Assembly: GCA_964355115.1 (NCBI GenBank)
Contig: CAYHCQ010000011.1
Span: forward strand, 1 to 37,444
Direction of reading: 5' to 3'
DNA from: JANXZO01 sp964355115
Lineage (GTDB): Bacteria > Bacteroidota > Bacteroidia > Bacteroidales > FEN-979
Length of the DNA: 37,444 nucleotides
The translations under genes were made by a program, and so were the position numbers. Below the pieces are notes generated by a model, which worked only from the letters and a program-made list of their open reading frames with translations, did not search any database and was not told where the DNA came from. Numbering within the stretch: position 1 is the stretch's first letter; each line of letters opens with the position of its first letter. Shown here in pieces: positions 15,476 through 24,197 of this stretch.

Positions 15476-17917
15476 ATGAAAAACATTGATTTCAAGAAAT
15501 GGATGCCTTACGCCGGGGCGATCCTGATTTTCCTGGTCATCACCCTGGTCTATTTCGCGCCCTTACTCGAAGGGAAAAGAATTCTCCAGAGCGATATTGT
15601 CAATTACCAGGGGATGTCGAAGGAGATAGCTGATTTCAGAAAATCCGCCGGACAGGAACCCTTGTGGACAAACTCAATGTTCGGGGGAATGCCCGCCTAC
15701 CAGATCTCCGCAGCTTACTCTTCGAACCTGATCGGGCACCTCGACAAGATAATTACCCTGGGGCTGCCGCACCCGGCCAACCTGGTCTTCCTCTATTTTA
15801 TAGGATTCTTTATACTCCTCCTGGTTATGAGGGTCGATCCCTGGCTGGCAATCGTCGGTTCTGTCGCTTTTGCATTTTCCTCCTACTTCTTCATTATTAT
15901 TGAGGCCGGACACAATTCAAAGGCCCATGCCATCGGCTACATGGCACCGGTAATTGCCGGCATCATTCTAACCCTCAGGCGAAAATACCTCTGGGGAGGA
16001 ATAGTTACCGCAATTTTCCTCTCGCTCGAGGTAAAAGCCAACCACCCGCAGATAACCTACTATCTCGCCATGATTGCCCTGCTGCTCGGGCTGTTTAAAC
16101 TGATTCATGCAGTGAGGTACAAGGCCCTGGCCCCATTCTTCACGGCAGCAGGTGTGCTGATTATCGCACTTATATTTGCCGTGCTTACAAATCTCACAAG
16201 CCTCTGGGCTACTTACGAATATGGGAAATATACAATCCGGGGTAAATCAGAACTCACCACGGAAAAGTCAAACAGAACCTCCGGACTGGATAAGGATTAC
16301 GCCACCCAATGGAGTTATGGCATAGGCGAATCGATGACACTTTTATTCCCCAATTATTACGGAGGTTCATCGAGCGCCAACCTGGGAAACAATTCCGAGA
16401 TTGTGAAGGCCATGAAGGCCAACAACATTGATGATGCCACCATACAGCAATTTACCGGCTCACCTGTTCCATTCCTTTACTGGGGCAACCAGCCGTTTAC
16501 CTCAGGTCCGGTATACGTCGGCGCGATCATCTGCTTCCTCTTTTTCCTTGGCCTCATTATTGTAAAGGGTCCGATAAAATGGTGGCTCCTCTCAGCAACC
16601 GTGCTTTCCCTGCTCCTTTCATGGGGCCATAATCTTATGCCGGTTACCGAATTCTTCCTGAACTGGGTTCCCGGATATAATAAATTCAGGGCGGTCTCCA
16701 TGATACTGGTGATTGCCGAATTCACAATGCCGCTGCTGGGAATCCTTGCGCTGAAAGTATTGGTTGAGCAAAAAGATGAACAGAAGAACATCTTCAGGGG
16801 ATTGCAGATCGCCTTCATTATTACAGGCGGTATAAGCCTCATAAATGCGCTCTTCCCGGGAATGTTCCTGGATTTCGTGGGCTCCGGCGATAAAAATTTC
16901 GCGACACAGCTCCCCGACTGGTTCATGCAGGCAATCCGCGACGAGCGGAAAAGTCTGCTCCGTGTTGATGCAATACGGGCCTTTGTCATGATCACACTCG
17001 CTGCAGGAATCCTCTGGGCAGTGCTTTTCAGGAAGGTCAAAAAGGAGTATGCCTACATCGCACTCGTCGTCATGATCCTTGGCGATATGTTCTGGGTTAA
17101 CAAGCATTATCTGAACGATGAGAGTTTTACCTCAAAGTCGAGAGTTGAAAACCCTTTTGAACCGACAGCGGCCGATAACCAGATACTCCAGGACAAGGAC
17201 CCCGATTTCCGGGTCCTCAACCTGACTGCGAATACTTTTAATGACGCCACTACTTCATACTATCACAAATCCATTGGCGGTTACCATGGGGCCAAACTCC
17301 GCCGTTACCAGGAGCTGATCGAGAACCAGATCAATAAAAACAACATGGCTGTTCTGAACATGCTGAATACAAAATACTTCATCGTACCGGATGCCAACAA
17401 AGCCCCTGTTGCCCAGTTCAATCCAGAGGCCCTGGGGCATGCATGGTTTGTGGATGCCATTCAAATGGTTGACAACGCCGATGCGGAGATCAATGCACTC
17501 ACAGGATTCAGACCCGATTCCGTTGCCATTGTCGACAAACGATTTGCCGAGAACCTGAAAGGGTTTACTCCCGCAAAGGACACGCTCGATTATATCAAGC
17601 TCGAATCCTACGCTCCCAATGCACTGGTTTATCACTACATAACCAGGAACAACGGACTCGCCGTTTTTTCAGAGATCTATTATCCGAAAGGATGGAATGC
17701 TTACGTAGACGGAACTCTGACTCCCCATTTCCGGGCCGATTACGTCCTGCGTGCAATGGTGCTGCCTGCAGGCGACCACAAAGTTGAATTCAGGTTTGAA
17801 CCCAGTGTTTACAGGATCGGTGAGAAGATCTCCCTGTTCAGTTCGATCCTGCTTATCATACTAGTAATCGGACTTGGCGCGACGGAAATCTGGAAGGCGA
17901 AGAAACCGAAAGTATGA
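15476..17917 (+). CDS. YfhO-family multi-pass membrane protein
   Basis: An 813-residue membrane protein resembling the Bacillus YfhO family and GT-C-type glycosyltransferases. The first helix is at 12-30. The conserved first extracytoplasmic loop follows with QSDIVNYQGMSKE and FGGMPAYQIS; in this fold the loop carries the acidic residue thought to be catalytic (Asp40). Further signatures are SVAFAFSSYFFIIIEAGHNSKAHAIGYMAPVI, then about ten more hydrophobic segments to residue 540, a soluble domain (545-775) and a last helix near 785-803. YfhO-type proteins add sugars to lipids or lipoteichoic acid in Firmicutes; the substrate here is unknown. The stop overlaps the next glycosyltransferase start by four bases (ATGA), implying translational coupling and a shared role in surface glycan assembly. 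No -7 box was found after the rpmH terminator. Confidence 0.85.
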   Translation: MKNIDFKKWMPYAGAILIFLVITLVYFAPLLEGKRILQSDIVNYQGMSKEIADFRKSAGQEPLWTNSMFGGMPAYQISAAYSSNLIGHLDKIITLGLPHPANLVFLYFIGFFILLLVMRVDPWLAIVGSVAFAFSSYFFIIIEAGHNSKAHAIGYMAPVIAGIILTLRRKYLWGGIVTAIFLSLEVKANHPQITYYLAMIALLLGLFKLIHAVRYKALAPFFTAAGVLIIALIFAVLTNLTSLWATYEYGKYTIRGKSELTTEKSNRTSGLDKDYATQWSYGIGESMTLLFPNYYGGSSSANLGNNSEIVKAMKANNIDDATIQQFTGSPVPFLYWGNQPFTSGPVYVGAIICFLFFLGLIIVKGPIKWWLLSATVLSLLLSWGHNLMPVTEFFLNWVPGYNKFRAVSMILVIAEFTMPLLGILALKVLVEQKDEQKNIFRGLQIAFIITGGISLINALFPGMFLDFVGSGDKNFATQLPDWFMQAIRDERKSLLRVDAIRAFVMITLAAGILWAVLFRKVKKEYAYIALVVMILGDMFWVNKHYLNDESFTSKSRVENPFEPTAADNQILQDKDPDFRVLNLTANTFNDATTSYYHKSIGGYHGAKLRRYQELIENQINKNNMAVLNMLNTKYFIVPDANKAPVAQFNPEALGHAWFVDAIQMVDNADAEINALTGFRPDSVAIVDKRFAENLKGFTPAKDTLDYIKLESYAPNALVYHYITRNNGLAVFSEIYYPKGWNAYVDGTLTPHFRADYVLRAMVLPAGDHKVEFRFEPSVYRIGEKISLFSSILLIILVIGLGATEIWKAKKPKV

Positions 17918-19218
17918 GAAAAGTACTGATCATCAGCTATTACTGGCCCCCAAGCGGAGGAGCAGGTGTACAAAGGTGGCTGAAGTTCGTGAAATACATG
18001 CGTGATTTCGGGTGGGAACCCATTGTTTATACCCCCGAAAATCCGGAGTACCCTGAAACAGATAAATCCCTGTTCAAAGATATTCCCGAAGGGATGAGTC
18101 TTATTAAAACACCCATCTGGGAGCCTTACAACGCCTACAAGAAACTGCTCGGACAAAAGAAAGAGGAGAAGATCAATGCCGCATTCCTCTCCGAGAAGAA
18201 GAAAAACAGGACCCTCGAGAACATCTCTGTCTGGATCCGCGGAAATTTCTTCATCCCTGATGCCAGAAAATTCTGGATCAAACCCTCCGTCGCCTTCCTG
18301 AAAAACTATCTCCGGAATCATCCGGTTGATATGGTTATTTCGACGGGTCCGCCTCACAGTATGCACCTCATCGCCATGCCTTTGGCTGCCCATTTCCGGA
18401 TAACCTGGCTGGCCGATTTCCGCGACCCGTGGACCAATATTGATTTCTATAAAGATCTGAAACTGTCGGGGTGGGCCGATGCCCGGCACCGCAGGCTTGA
18501 AAAGGAGGTACTTCAGAGAGCCGATGCCGTAACTGTAATCAGTGAAAGTATGGCCTCCGATTTTTACCGGATAATGCCCCGAAAATACGAGGTGATCACA
18601 AATGGTTTTGACCCGGGCGATATCGACCAGAATATTCCCGTAATTCATGACTCTAAATTCTCAATCGCACATATAGGAACCCTCGTGAGTACCCGCAACC
18701 CAATTTCGCTCTGGCAGGCACTGAAAGAGCTACTGGTGGAAGAAAACGGGCTGGCCAATGATCTGGAGATCAAACTGGTTGGCAAAGTTGATTTCCAGGT
18801 GACCTCTTCACTGGAAGAATATGGGCTTTCGCAGTTTGTGCGCCGGATCGACTACATGCCTCACGATGAGGTTGTGAAATGCCAGCGGCAGTCGCAGGTG
18901 CTGCTGCTCATTATCAACAATACCCCCAATGCCAGGATGATACTCACCGGAAAGTTCTTTGAGTACCTCGCTGCAATGCGGCCAATCCTCTGCCTTGGAC
19001 CCGATGACGGTGATGCAGCCAGGATCCTGCACGATACAAATGCAGGACTTCTTTCGGGTTTTGGTGACACCGCGACAATGAAAAGAAATATTCTGAAATT
19101 TTACGAAAACTATAAAACCGGTAACCTGGTTTCCGGCAGTCGCGGCATCGACAGGTATTCAAGACAAGAACTGACGAGGAATTTATGCAGTCTCCTCGAT
19201 AATATCTGCCTCCGGTAG
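17914..19218 (+). CDS. Glycosyltransferase, GT4-like (GT-B fold)
   Basis: A 434-residue protein with the GT-B layout. The N-terminal domain starts VLIISYYWPPSGGAGVQRWLKF, with the Gly-rich acceptor loop, and contains MVISTGPPHSMHLIA and LADFRDPWTNIDFY. The second half has VTVISESMASDFY, VITNGFDP, then FSIAHIGTLVSTRNP and the nucleotide-sugar binding end (GKFFEYLAAMRPILCLGPDDGDAARIL). Enzymes of this type transfer a sugar from a nucleotide donor in lipopolysaccharide or capsule synthesis; donor and acceptor are unknown. It overlaps the YfhO-like gene by four bases. The 3' end overlaps the convergent MATE gene by 36 nt. Confidence 0.85.
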   Translation: MRKVLIISYYWPPSGGAGVQRWLKFVKYMRDFGWEPIVYTPENPEYPETDKSLFKDIPEGMSLIKTPIWEPYNAYKKLLGQKKEEKINAAFLSEKKKNRTLENISVWIRGNFFIPDARKFWIKPSVAFLKNYLRNHPVDMVISTGPPHSMHLIAMPLAAHFRITWLADFRDPWTNIDFYKDLKLSGWADARHRRLEKEVLQRADAVTVISESMASDFYRIMPRKYEVITNGFDPGDIDQNIPVIHDSKFSIAHIGTLVSTRNPISLWQALKELLVEENGLANDLEIKLVGKVDFQVTSSLEEYGLSQFVRRIDYMPHDEVVKCQRQSQVLLLIINNTPNARMILTGKFFEYLAAMRPILCLGPDDGDAARILHDTNAGLLSGFGDTATMKRNILKFYENYKTGNLVSGSRGIDRYSRQELTRNLCSLLDNICLR

Positions 19219-20577
19219 TGGTTTCTTTGCGGGCGATTTGTAGTTCACAACCGCTTTTGTTTTCCATCTTCCCAGCCTGTAATACCAGTAATACAAGATC
19301 ATGCCGGCCAGCCAGCCCACGGGTATCGACCACCAGATACCATGCACCCCGATGGCCGGATTGTTCGATAAAAAATAGGCCACAGGGATTCTTACCAGCC
19401 AGAGGGCAAACAAACTGATGAACATCGGGACAAGGGTATCACCGGCACCCCTGAGTAGTCCATTGATAACAAACATTACCGAGAAGAGGATGTAAAACGA
19501 TCCGATGATTTTCAGGTAATCCTGTCCCATTGTAATTACTAACGGATCATCTGTAAACATCATCATCAAAGGGCGGCCGAATAAAACGGTGATAACGGAG
19601 GTAATTACCGAGACCGCGCTGGTCATTATCAGTGTCGCCCTCAGACCCGCTTTGACCCGGTCGGGACGGTTGGCCCCCATATTTTGTCCGACAAAAGTAG
19701 AAAGTGCAACGGCGAAACTCATAGCAGGCATGGCTGCGAACATATCGATCCTCCCCGCAGCGCTGTAAGCAGCGTTCGCATCAACCCCGAAACGGTTAAC
19801 CACCCAGTACAGTGCCACCATCCCCACAGCTACAAAGGTTTGCTGAAAACCGGTCGGCAGCCCGATTTTCAGACTCTTGGCAAAGATCTCCCTGTCGAAG
19901 GTCAGGTTTTTCAGGGAAAATTTAACAACCTTATGATATTTGTTCAGATAATAGACCTGTGCAAAAAAAGCAACGGCCTCCGCGATAACAGTAGCAAGGG
20001 CCACGCTCCATACCCCCCAGTGAAGAAGTGGTACAAATATCAGGTCGAGGATGATATTAAGCCCCACTGAACCGATAAGAAAATACAACGGGGTCTTCGA
20101 ATCTCCCAAACCTCTCAGTATTGCACTTGTGCCATTGTACCCGAAAAGGAAGATGAGTCCGGCAAAGAAGATTACCAGGAATTGTTTAGCCTGCGGAATA
20201 ATTGCAGGCGAAAGGTTTATAAGACTGAAAATCAGGTCACTGAGCAGGATACCCAAAGCACTAATGACAATTGAAACGAAAAACAGGAAAATATACATAG
20301 TGTTGATCGCCCGCTTAACCCTCTCGAGATCTTTGGCCCCGAAATACTGCGACACCACAACAGTAAAGCCCATGGTAATGCCGATGATAAAGGAGACGAG
20401 CAGAAAGATGATTGGTCCGCTGGTTCCCACCGCAGCCAGCGCCTCCTTCCCGATAAACCTGCCCACTATAACGCTGTCGACAACATTGTACAACTGCTGA
20501 AATACATTTCCAAGCAACATCGGGATCGCGAATTTCAGGATCAGCCTGCCTTCATTACCGGTACTCAGGTCTTTCAT
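19183..20577 (-). CDS. MATE-family efflux transporter
   Basis: A 464-residue inner-membrane transporter with two MatE halves (about 10-170 and 230-395). Landmarks are LKFAIPMLLGNVFQQLYNVVDSVIVGRFIG in helix 1-2, GYNGTSAILRGLGDSKTPLYF at the end of the first half, and the equivalent VINGLLRGAGDTLVPMF in the second. Na+- or H+-driven MATE pumps export cationic drugs and metabolites; the branch here is the NorM/DinF-like group common in Bacteroidota. The ATG at 20577 is preferred over a TTG seven codons upstream, because the family N-terminus (MKDLSTGNEGRLILKFAIP) starts there. It is transcribed divergently from rnpB, and its tail overlaps the glycosyltransferase gene on the other strand. Confidence 0.92.
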   Translation of the reverse strand: MKDLSTGNEGRLILKFAIPMLLGNVFQQLYNVVDSVIVGRFIGKEALAAVGTSGPIIFLLVSFIIGITMGFTVVVSQYFGAKDLERVKRAINTMYIFLFFVSIVISALGILLSDLIFSLINLSPAIIPQAKQFLVIFFAGLIFLFGYNGTSAILRGLGDSKTPLYFLIGSVGLNIILDLIFVPLLHWGVWSVALATVIAEAVAFFAQVYYLNKYHKVVKFSLKNLTFDREIFAKSLKIGLPTGFQQTFVAVGMVALYWVVNRFGVDANAAYSAAGRIDMFAAMPAMSFAVALSTFVGQNMGANRPDRVKAGLRATLIMTSAVSVITSVITVLFGRPLMMMFTDDPLVITMGQDYLKIIGSFYILFSVMFVINGLLRGAGDTLVPMFISLFALWLVRIPVAYFLSNNPAIGVHGIWWSIPVGWLAGMILYYWYYRLGRWKTKAVVNYKSPAKKPLPEADIIEETA

Positions 20578-20632
20578 GGAGTGGGATTTCCGGAACAATC
20601 CGATCAGAAATAAACTTCAGGTTCCGGGATGG

Positions 20633-20640
20633 CAAAGGTA
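20633..20640 (-). promoter_or_regulatory. Putative -7 box for MATE gene (TACCTTTG)
   Basis: TACCTTTG on the minus strand fits TAnnTTTG and lies 55 nt upstream of the ATG at 20577. It is 22 nt from the oppositely directed rnpB box, so the two promoters must share upstream DNA. Confidence 0.55.
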
Positions 20641-20662
20641 CCCTGAATTCGCGGAATATTTG

Positions 20663-20670
20663 TAATTTTG
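20663..20670 (+). promoter_or_regulatory. Putative -7 box for rnpB (TAATTTTG)
   Basis: TAATTTTG ends 5 nt before the first P1 base of the RNase P RNA at 20676, the spacing expected for a transcript starting at the mature 5' end. No clear -33 TTTG. Confidence 0.6.
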
Positions 20671-20675
20671 CCCGA

Positions 20676-21034
20676 CAACAGTTCGTTCTGTCGCCGCGCC
20701 TTTTGGCGTGGAGGAAAGTCGGGACAACACAGAGCGCCATGCTTCCTAACGGGAAGGAGTTCGGGCCATAAAGGCCGGGACGACAGACAGTGCCACAGAA
20801 AATGACCGCCCGGCTTGCCGGGGAAGGGTGAAAACGCGGTGTAAGAGACCACGGTTCGGCCGGGCAACCGGCCGGAGGGGTAAACCTCATGGGTTGAAAG
20901 ACCAAGTATACCGGCTGCCAAGGGTTGCTCGCCCGATGCCGGAGGGTAGGTCGCTAAAGCCTGTCGGCGACGTCAGGTGCAGATAAATGACAGATTAAAA
21001 CAGAATCCTGCTTACTGAACTGTTGCTTTTTTTT
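20676..21034 (+). ncRNA. rnpB: RNase P RNA component, bacterial type A
   Basis: This is the catalytic RNA that trims the 5' leader from pre-tRNAs. Conserved pieces appear in the right order: GAGGAAAGTCGGGAC (about 20712-20726), CCACAGAAAATGACCGCC, the GGGTGAAAACGCGGTGTAAGAG segment (shown here as GGGTGAAA plus GGTGTAAGAG), AAACCTCATGGGTTGAAAGACC, GGAGGGTAGGTCGCTAA, and near the 3' end CAGATAAATGACAG. The ends pair as P1: CAACAGTTC at 20676-20684 with GAACTGTTG at 21017-21025. Eight T follow (21027-21034), so P1 with its U-tract may serve as terminator. The 3' boundary is estimated. The wecB start codon is 12 nt further on. Forward and reverse ORFs in this stretch are not genes. Confidence 0.95.
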
Positions 21035-21045
21035 AATATTTCGAA

Positions 21046-22104
21046 ATGAAGATAGTCACCATTGTAGGCGCACGGCCACAGTTTATCAAGGCTGCCGTTG
21101 TTTCGAGGGTTCTCAGGGCAAACCCCGGTATCGTGGAGATCCTGCTCCATACGGGCCAGCATTACGATGAGAATATGTCGGATGTGTTTTTTCGTGAACT
21201 CAGCATTCCGCAGCCTGACTACAACCTCGAAGTGGGATCCGGCAGCCATGCCCGGCAAACTGGGGCCATGCTGCAGGGGATTGAGGATATCCTGCTGAAA
21301 GAGAAGCCCGACTGGACGTTGGTTTACGGCGACACCAATTCCACTCTTGCCGGAGCCCTGGCAGCAACAAAACTCCATATCCCGGTCGCCCATGTTGAGG
21401 CAGGCCTCAGGAGTTTCAACCGGTCGATGCCGGAAGAGATAAACCGGATTGTTACCGACCGCATCTCCAATCTCCTTTTCGCCCCTACCCGTACGGCAAT
21501 CACCAACCTTGAAAACGAAGGACTTGCCTCCATTACCTGCTTTTCCGGCGACGTAATGTACGACTCTGTTCTCTTCTACCAAAAACGCATTCTCGAAAAC
21601 CCGGCACAGTTTATCACACCGGGAATACCGGGAAATTATCTCCTTGCCACAATCCACAGAGCCGAAAACACCGACAATCCAGGGAACCTGAGAGACATAT
21701 TCAACGCCTTCGCCCGTCTTGATTCAGAAATTGTACTTCCCCTCCATCCCCGAACAAAAAATATTCTGGAATCCGGCACGATGATTCCGTCCAATGTGAG
21801 GGTCATAGAGCCTGTAGGATACCTGCAGATGATGAAACTTACCATGGATGCCCAAAAAGTGCTTACCGACTCCGGAGGACTGCAGAAAGAGGCCTATTTC
21901 CTGGGTCGCCAGTGTATCACGCTGCGCACCGAAACCGAATGGGTCGAAACTTTGCATGATAACTGGAATATAGTTACCGGAAGCAATCCCGAACTTATCG
22001 TTAACGCAGTCAACTCTCCACTGCCCGATAAACCTCAAAAAAATGAGTTCGGCGACGGGAATTCTGCCGCAATAATAATGCAAAAAATGAGTTCGTTCTT
22101 ATAA
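21046..22104 (+). CDS. wecB: UDP-N-acetylglucosamine 2-epimerase (non-hydrolysing)
   Basis: A 352-residue cytoplasmic enzyme that interconverts UDP-GlcNAc and UDP-ManNAc, supplying ManNAc-type sugars for surface polysaccharides. Signatures are IVGARPQFIKAAVV at the N-terminus, LLHTGQHYDENMSD, the VYGDTNSTLAGALAA segment with Asp96, and HVEAGLRSFNRSMPEEINR with Glu118 and Glu131, matching catalytic residues of E. coli WecB; TIHRAENTD carries the conserved histidine of the second half. LTDSGGLQKEAYFLG binds the nucleotide. Length is slightly under the 370-390 usual in proteobacteria. It starts just after rnpB and lacks an own promoter box, so it may depend on read-through from rnpB or on an unrecognised promoter. 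Confidence 0.94.
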   Translation: MKIVTIVGARPQFIKAAVVSRVLRANPGIVEILLHTGQHYDENMSDVFFRELSIPQPDYNLEVGSGSHARQTGAMLQGIEDILLKEKPDWTLVYGDTNSTLAGALAATKLHIPVAHVEAGLRSFNRSMPEEINRIVTDRISNLLFAPTRTAITNLENEGLASITCFSGDVMYDSVLFYQKRILENPAQFITPGIPGNYLLATIHRAENTDNPGNLRDIFNAFARLDSEIVLPLHPRTKNILESGTMIPSNVRVIEPVGYLQMMKLTMDAQKVLTDSGGLQKEAYFLGRQCITLRTETEWVETLHDNWNIVTGSNPELIVNAVNSPLPDKPQKNEFGDGNSAAIIMQKMSSFL

Positions 22105-22172
22105 CCGTTTTTTGTTAATAAAATCCTTGATTTTCCTCGTGTTTTCCCTGCAACGGGTAAGAAAATTTTCAC

Positions 22173-22180
22173 TACCTTTG
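22173..22180 (+). promoter_or_regulatory. Putative -7 box for gyrB (TACCTTTG)
   Basis: TACCTTTG fits TAnnTTTG and lies 32 nt before the gyrB ATG at 22213. No clear -33 TTTG is seen in the A/T-rich sequence ahead. Confidence 0.55.
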
Positions 22181-22212
22181 TTTTGTAGTTGAAATTATAC
22201 AATTGATTGATT

Positions 22213-24174
22213 ATGACAGATATAGAAAAAGAAAACGCAAGCCAGAATTACACTGCCGATAATATCCAGGTATTAGAAGGACTTGAGGCTGTGCGCAAAC
22301 GCCCGGCCATGTACATCGGCGACATTAACGTGAAGGGTTTGCACCATCTGGTCTATGAGGTTGTCGACAATTCGATCGACGAAGCATTGGCAGGATACTG
22401 TAACCGGATTGAAGTATCGATCCACGAAAATAATTCTGTAACGGTTAAGGATAACGGGCGCGGAATCCCCACCGACTTTCATGAGAAGGAACAGAAATCG
22501 GCACTTGAAGTTGTAATGACGGTACTGCACGCCGGCGGAAAATTCGATAAAGACAGCTATAAGGTCTCCGGTGGTCTGCATGGTGTGGGTGTTTCTGTTG
22601 TTAATGCACTTTCAAAGGAGCTCAATGTAGTGATTCACCGGAACGGGCATGTTTTCCAGCAGGAGTATGCCTTCGGAAAACCGCTCTATCCCGTTAAAAC
22701 AATAGGCAACACCGACAAGAACGGGACTGAGGTAACATTCCTTCCCGACAACGGTATTTTCATCGTCGACAAGTACGATTATGAGATCCTCAGCTCACGC
22801 CTGAGGGAACTTGCATACCTTAACAAAGGCATCACGCTGACCATTATCGACTACCGTGAAAAGGACGACAGCGGGAATTTTGTCACCGATACTTTTTTTT
22901 CAAAGGATGGGCTGAAGGATTTCATCAGCTACCTTGATGCAAACCGTGAAAAACTGATACCTGAGCCCATCTGCATGGAGGGTGAAAAGAACAACATCCC
23001 GCTTGAGATCTCCATGCAATACAATACCTCCTTCTCTGAAAACATTCACGCTTATGTGAATAACATTAACACCCATGAAGGAGGAACCCATCTGGCCGGT
23101 TTTCGAAGGGCACTCACCCGCACCCTGAAAAGCTATGCCGATAAGACCGGAATGCTGGCGAAACTGAAATTCGACATCAACGGAGACGACTTTCGCGAAG
23201 GACTCACTGCCATCATCTCGGTAAAGGTGCAGGAACCCCAGTTCGAGGGTCAGACAAAGACAAAACTTGGAAACAATGAGGTTATGGGTGTTGTCGACCA
23301 GCTCGCAAGTGAAATGCTCACGAATTACCTGGAGGAACATCCCAAGGAGGCCCGTACGATCGTCAACAAGGTAATCCTTGCTGCTACTGCCCGTCACGCC
23401 GCCCGTAAAGCACGGGAGCTTGTTCAGCGCAAGAATGTACTTACCGGATCGGGTCTGCCCGGAAAATTATCGGACTGCTCTGAGAGGGATCCCGCCCAGT
23501 GTGAGATCTACCTCGTTGAGGGAGATTCTGCAGGCGGCACAGCCAAACAGGGCCGCGACCGACGTTTTCAGGCCATCCTCCCCCTGCGCGGAAAAATTCT
23601 GAACGTTGAAAAAGCGATGCAATACAAGATCTTCGACAGCGAAGAAATCAAGAACATTTTTACTGCCCTCGGAGTTACCATCGGAACAGAAGAAGACAGC
23701 AAAGCACTAAACCTCGATAAACTCCGTTATCATAAAATCATCATCATGACGGATGCCGATGTTGACGGCAGTCACATCGCCACACTCATTCTGACATTCT
23801 TTTTCCGGTACATGAAAGAACTGATCGAGAACGGACATGTTTACATCGCAACACCCCCGCTGTTCCTGGTCAAAAAGGGAAACACCCAAAAGTACTGCTG
23901 GAACGAGGAGGAACGTCTGAAGGTTGTGGCCGACATGAGCGCTTCAGGAAAAGAATCAGGGATTCATACTCAGCGTTACAAAGGTCTCGGTGAAATGAAT
24001 GCGGAACAACTCTGGCTTACTACCATGAACCCCGAATTCCGTACGTTGCGACTGGTAATGATCGACAACGGGACCGAGGCCGACCGGATTTTCTCCATGC
24101 TGATGGGCGATGATGTTCCCCCCAGAAGGGAATTCATCGAGAAGAATGCCAGATACGCAAACATCGACATTTAA
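22213..24174 (+). CDS. gyrB: DNA gyrase subunit B
   Basis: A 653-residue ATPase subunit of gyrase, which introduces negative supercoils with GyrA. The GHKL ATPase part carries YEVVDNSIDEALAG, DNGRGIP and GGLHGVGVSVVNALS (about residues 40-130). A transducer domain leads to the TOPRIM domain with EIYLVEGDSAGGTAKQGRDR (from residue 431) and the Mg-binding DADVDGSHI (from residue 514), and the QRYKGLGEMNAEQLW tail follows. NYTADNIQVLEGLEAVRKRPAMYIGD at the start and the length without the proteobacterial insertion are normal for GyrB in Bacteroidota; ParE is less likely. The ATG at 22213 is used rather than a TTG two codons earlier. The MacA-like gene follows 23 nt after the stop, and gyrA is not in the window. 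Confidence 0.95.
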   Translation: MTDIEKENASQNYTADNIQVLEGLEAVRKRPAMYIGDINVKGLHHLVYEVVDNSIDEALAGYCNRIEVSIHENNSVTVKDNGRGIPTDFHEKEQKSALEVVMTVLHAGGKFDKDSYKVSGGLHGVGVSVVNALSKELNVVIHRNGHVFQQEYAFGKPLYPVKTIGNTDKNGTEVTFLPDNGIFIVDKYDYEILSSRLRELAYLNKGITLTIIDYREKDDSGNFVTDTFFSKDGLKDFISYLDANREKLIPEPICMEGEKNNIPLEISMQYNTSFSENIHAYVNNINTHEGGTHLAGFRRALTRTLKSYADKTGMLAKLKFDINGDDFREGLTAIISVKVQEPQFEGQTKTKLGNNEVMGVVDQLASEMLTNYLEEHPKEARTIVNKVILAATARHAARKARELVQRKNVLTGSGLPGKLSDCSERDPAQCEIYLVEGDSAGGTAKQGRDRRFQAILPLRGKILNVEKAMQYKIFDSEEIKNIFTALGVTIGTEEDSKALNLDKLRYHKIIIMTDADVDGSHIATLILTFFFRYMKELIENGHVYIATPPLFLVKKGNTQKYCWNEEERLKVVADMSASGKESGIHTQRYKGLGEMNAEQLWLTTMNPEFRTLRLVMIDNGTEADRIFSMLMGDDVPPRREFIEKNARYANIDI

Positions 24175-24197
24175 CCGTTCTCGTCATACCATTACAA

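Noticed and set aside
17809..18648. 279-codon reverse ORF
   Set aside because: It is fully antisense to the glycosyltransferase and the YfhO-like 3' end, both of which have clear domain signatures.
20555..20921. Two reverse-strand ORFs of about 105-116 codons
   Set aside because: They lie antisense to the RNase P RNA, which is well conserved; their residues show no coding signature.
20995..21657. 220-codon reverse ORF
   Set aside because: It is antisense to wecB and the 3' end of rnpB; no recognisable domain.
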